A DNA stretch of 8,684 nt from Gammaproteobacteria bacterium. GTDB lineage: Bacteria > Pseudomonadota > Gammaproteobacteria > Immundisolibacterales > Immundisolibacteraceae. Each line of letters opens with the position of its first letter. The first letter of the stretch is position 1. The DNA is taken from the NCBI GenBank assembly GCA_003645395.1, contig QNFC01000058.1:1-8684 (forward strand), given 5' to 3'. Below the pieces are notes generated by a model. The model saw only the letters and a list, made by a program, of their open reading frames with translations, was not told the origin of the DNA and searched no databases. The position numbers and the translations under genes were made by a program. Below are positions 6,773 through 8,684 of this stretch, piece after piece.

Positions 6773-8275
6773 TCACTCAAACCAAATAGCCCGAGCAGCC
6801 ATAATCAATTGGCCCGCCAGCTCTTGAGTCATATCTTCGATACCTAACAAGTCGTCTACCGCCTGGTCAGCCAAATCTTCGCGAGTGATGATTCCACTGG
6901 ACGCGAACAACAAAGCCAACCGCTGGGTGACGCCATCCACATCGAACAGATCGTCAGCGGGCTTCGCCTCGTCGACATTCTCTTCCATCGAGATTTCTTG
7001 CGTCAGCAGCACATCTTGCGCCCGTCGACGCAGCTCTTCTACCAGATCTTCGTCAAACTCTTCGATATCGAGCAATTCAGCAACAGGAACAAAGGCGATT
7101 TCTTCGAGGCTATTAAACCCCTCCATAGCTAGAATTTCTGCAACACCCTGATCAATATCAAGCTGCTTTACCAACTTGCCAGAAACTTCCAGCACCTCCG
7201 CTTCCTGCTTTTGCTCAATTTCCTGAACCGACATCATATTCAATGACCAGCCGGTCAGATCACTGGCCAGGCGGACATTTTGCCCCCCGCGCCCAATAGC
7301 CAGGGAGAGCTGCTCTTCATCAACAGCGATATCCATGCTGTGATTCTCTTCATCAACCGTAATAGAGACAATTTTGGCGGGAGAAAGCGCGTTTATCACA
7401 AATTGACCCGCGTTTTCATCAGCCAGCACAATATCGACTCGTTCGCCACCAAGCTCGTTGGATACGCTCTGTACGCGCGTGCCGTGCATACCTATGCATG
7501 CACCAATGGGATCAATTCGGGCTTCATGGCTGAGCACCGCGATCTTTGCACGAACTCCGGGGTCTCTAGCCGCGCCAACAATCTCCACCATCCCTTCGCT
7601 GACCTCAGGGACTTCACGACGAAATAACTCGACCAAAAGCTCGGGGGCAGTACGCCCCAAGACAAGCTGCGGGCCCCGAATTTCTTCACTTATAGCGGTC
7701 AGGAGGGCCACTGCGCGGTCGCCTACCCGAAGGTTTTCCCGCGGAATCAATTTATCGCGAGTTACCACACCCTCAGCACCACTACCGAGGTCAATAATTA
7801 CATTGCCCCGGTCTACCCGTTTGACCTGCCCCGATAGCATCTGCCCAATACGTGCCTTGAACTGCTTGGCAACTTTCATGCGCTCGGCCTCACGCACTTT
7901 CTGGACGATCACCTGCTTCGCCTGCTGCGATGCAATGCGACCGAACTCGACATTCTCGACCGGCTCTTCTAGCTGGTCGCCGACTTCCAACTCAGCCCGG
8001 CGTTGCTGGACGTCACTTTGGCGAACCATACAATCAGGATTAAACACCAACCCTTCTTCTTCACCGTCTTCGTCAGCAACAACCCTCCAGACGCGGAAAG
8101 TCTCATAATTACCTGTATTCGTATCGATCTGGACGCGAAACTCAGCATCCTCTGTGGTGATTTTCTTGCGCGCAGCTGCGAGAGCAAGCTCGATAGCGTC
8201 GAATATAACCACCGCCTCCAGCGCTTTCTCAGCAGAGACCACGTCTACGACGAGCAAGATTTCTTTATTGTCCAT
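6773..8275 (-). CDS. nusA: Transcription termination/antitermination protein NusA
   Basis: NusA binds RNA polymerase near the RNA exit channel, lengthens pauses, assists intrinsic termination and, with the other Nus factors, supports rRNA antitermination. The product is 500 residues (E. coli 495). The N-terminal polymerase-binding domain covers about 1–130 and ends in KQVIVQKVREAER (120–132). An S1 domain follows at about 140–205, then KH1 with GMHG at 262–265 followed by TRVQSVSNELGGERVDIV, and KH2 with GRGG at 328–331 followed by QNVRLASDLTGW. Two acidic repeats, at about 370–425 and 445–498, are present as in gammaproteobacteria. In E. coli the second one binds the alpha C-terminal domain. 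The ATG directly follows the rimP TGA with no gap. AGGGG at 8288–8284, inside the last rimP codons, gives an 8-nt spacer, so the genes are probably coupled. The protein ends in MAARAIWFE. Confidence 0.98.
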   Translation of the reverse strand: MDNKEILLVVDVVSAEKALEAVVIFDAIELALAAARKKITTEDAEFRVQIDTNTGNYETFRVWRVVADEDGEEEGLVFNPDCMVRQSDVQQRRAELEVGDQLEEPVENVEFGRIASQQAKQVIVQKVREAERMKVAKQFKARIGQMLSGQVKRVDRGNVIIDLGSGAEGVVTRDKLIPRENLRVGDRAVALLTAISEEIRGPQLVLGRTAPELLVELFRREVPEVSEGMVEIVGAARDPGVRAKIAVLSHEARIDPIGACIGMHGTRVQSVSNELGGERVDIVLADENAGQFVINALSPAKIVSITVDEENHSMDIAVDEEQLSLAIGRGGQNVRLASDLTGWSLNMMSVQEIEQKQEAEVLEVSGKLVKQLDIDQGVAEILAMEGFNSLEEIAFVPVAELLDIEEFDEDLVEELRRRAQDVLLTQEISMEENVDEAKPADDLFDVDGVTQRLALLFASSGIITREDLADQAVDDLLGIEDMTQELAGQLIMAARAIWFE

Positions 8276-8684
8276 TCAGTGAACCCCTGCTTCAAAAGAC
8301 GAAGGCACCAATCGCGCACGACGAATGTTTGACAGCGAAAATATGGCCGTCTCGCCATCAACCGCAAGTTGCAGATCATCGCCAACAACATCGACAATTT
8401 CGCCGCGGAAATTTTTACTTCCTCCCTGCGGCCGGCGCAACTGCACCCTCGCCTCCTGCCCACGGAAACGCATAAAATGCTCCTCAGTGACCAATGGCCG
8501 GTCAGCACCGGGGGACGAAACCTCAAGTATGTAGTTAGTCGACACGGGGTCGTTTACGTCGAGAACCCCACTAACATAGCGACTAACGGCTTCGCAATCT
8601 TTGACGCCGACCCCGTCGGGCGCGTCAACATAAAGCCTCAGGACGGCATCGCGCCTGTGTAACAATTCGACACACACCAGCTCA
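8276..8684 (-). CDS. rimP: Ribosome maturation factor RimP (5' end outside the window)
   Basis: RimP binds free 30S subunits and aids early 3'-domain assembly. In total, 135 codons and the TGA stop lie in the window. Conserved segments include LRLYVDAPDGVGVKDCE, then VLDVNDPV, LEVSSPGADRPL and a C-terminal SH3-like part with FSLSNIRRARLVP. The reading frame continues to the right edge (E-L-V-C-V-E matches E-L-V-G-I-E in E. coli), and about 20 N-terminal residues appear to be missing. A GTG at 8677–8675 is therefore an internal Val codon and not the start. It is the most upstream gene seen of the operon. In relatives a tRNA gene and the operon promoter usually lie further upstream, outside this window. 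Confidence 0.96.
   Translation of the reverse strand, partial: ELVCVELLHRRDAVLRLYVDAPDGVGVKDCEAVSRYVSGVLDVNDPVSTNYILEVSSPGADRPLVTEEHFMRFRGQEARVQLRRPQGGSKNFRGEIVDVVGDDLQLAVDGETAIFSLSNIRRARLVPSSFEAGVH

Noticed and set aside
7458..8108. Plus-strand open frame of 216 codons opposite nusA
   Set aside because: The product is rich in Ser, Thr and Arg with no recognisable domain, and the strand opposite is a fully conserved nusA. Codon-bias shadow.
8675..8677. GTG near the right edge as the rimP start
   Set aside because: The frame continues upstream with residues matching the RimP family, so this GTG is an internal Val codon of a gene cut by the window edge.

Overview
The window carries the transcription/translation/RNA-decay operon rimP–nusA–infB–rbfA–truB–rpsO–pnp, read from right to left on the minus strand. 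All seven gene products are recognisable by family sequence features and fit the E. coli gene order. The left edge holds the last 30 codons of dksA on the plus strand, converging on pnp. DksA, the close match of S15, NusA (two C-terminal acidic repeats) and IF2 to gammaproteobacterial forms, and the gene order point to a gammaproteobacterium of moderate GC. I cannot assign a genus.

Layout. Positions 3–95 (+) are the 3' end of dksA. Positions 96–253 hold no convincing gene. Positions 254–363 hold two perfect hairpins, a 17-bp stem with a 4-nt loop and a 46-bp uninterrupted palindrome, which separate the convergent units and probably act as bidirectional terminators. Leftward transcription then gives rimP (5' end cut off by the right edge, 8684–8276), nusA (8275–6773), infB (6744–4168), rbfA (4155–3799, GTG start), truB (3812–2895, overlapping rbfA by 14 nt), rpsO (2830–2561) and pnp (2472–388, GTG start). 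The truB and rpsO frames can be extended upstream, but family alignment and ribosome-binding sites favour the starts given here.

How the genes work together. RimP and RbfA mature the 30S subunit, S15 is a primary 16S rRNA binder of the platform, and IF2 brings initiator tRNA to it. TruB makes Psi55 in tRNA. NusA controls RNA polymerase pausing, termination and antitermination. PNPase degrades RNA 3'→5'. rimP–nusA–infB–rbfA–truB is tightly packed (gaps of 0, 28 and 12 nt, then an overlap), which suggests one message with translational coupling. The two wider gaps flank rpsO: 64 nt before it (possible promoter) and 88 nt after it (stem-loop), where E. coli has the rpsO promoter and the rpsO–pnp terminator/RNase III region.

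I found no mobile element, CRISPR array, tRNA or unknown gene system. The window is essentially conserved housekeeping sequence, and the points of interest are small regulatory structures.
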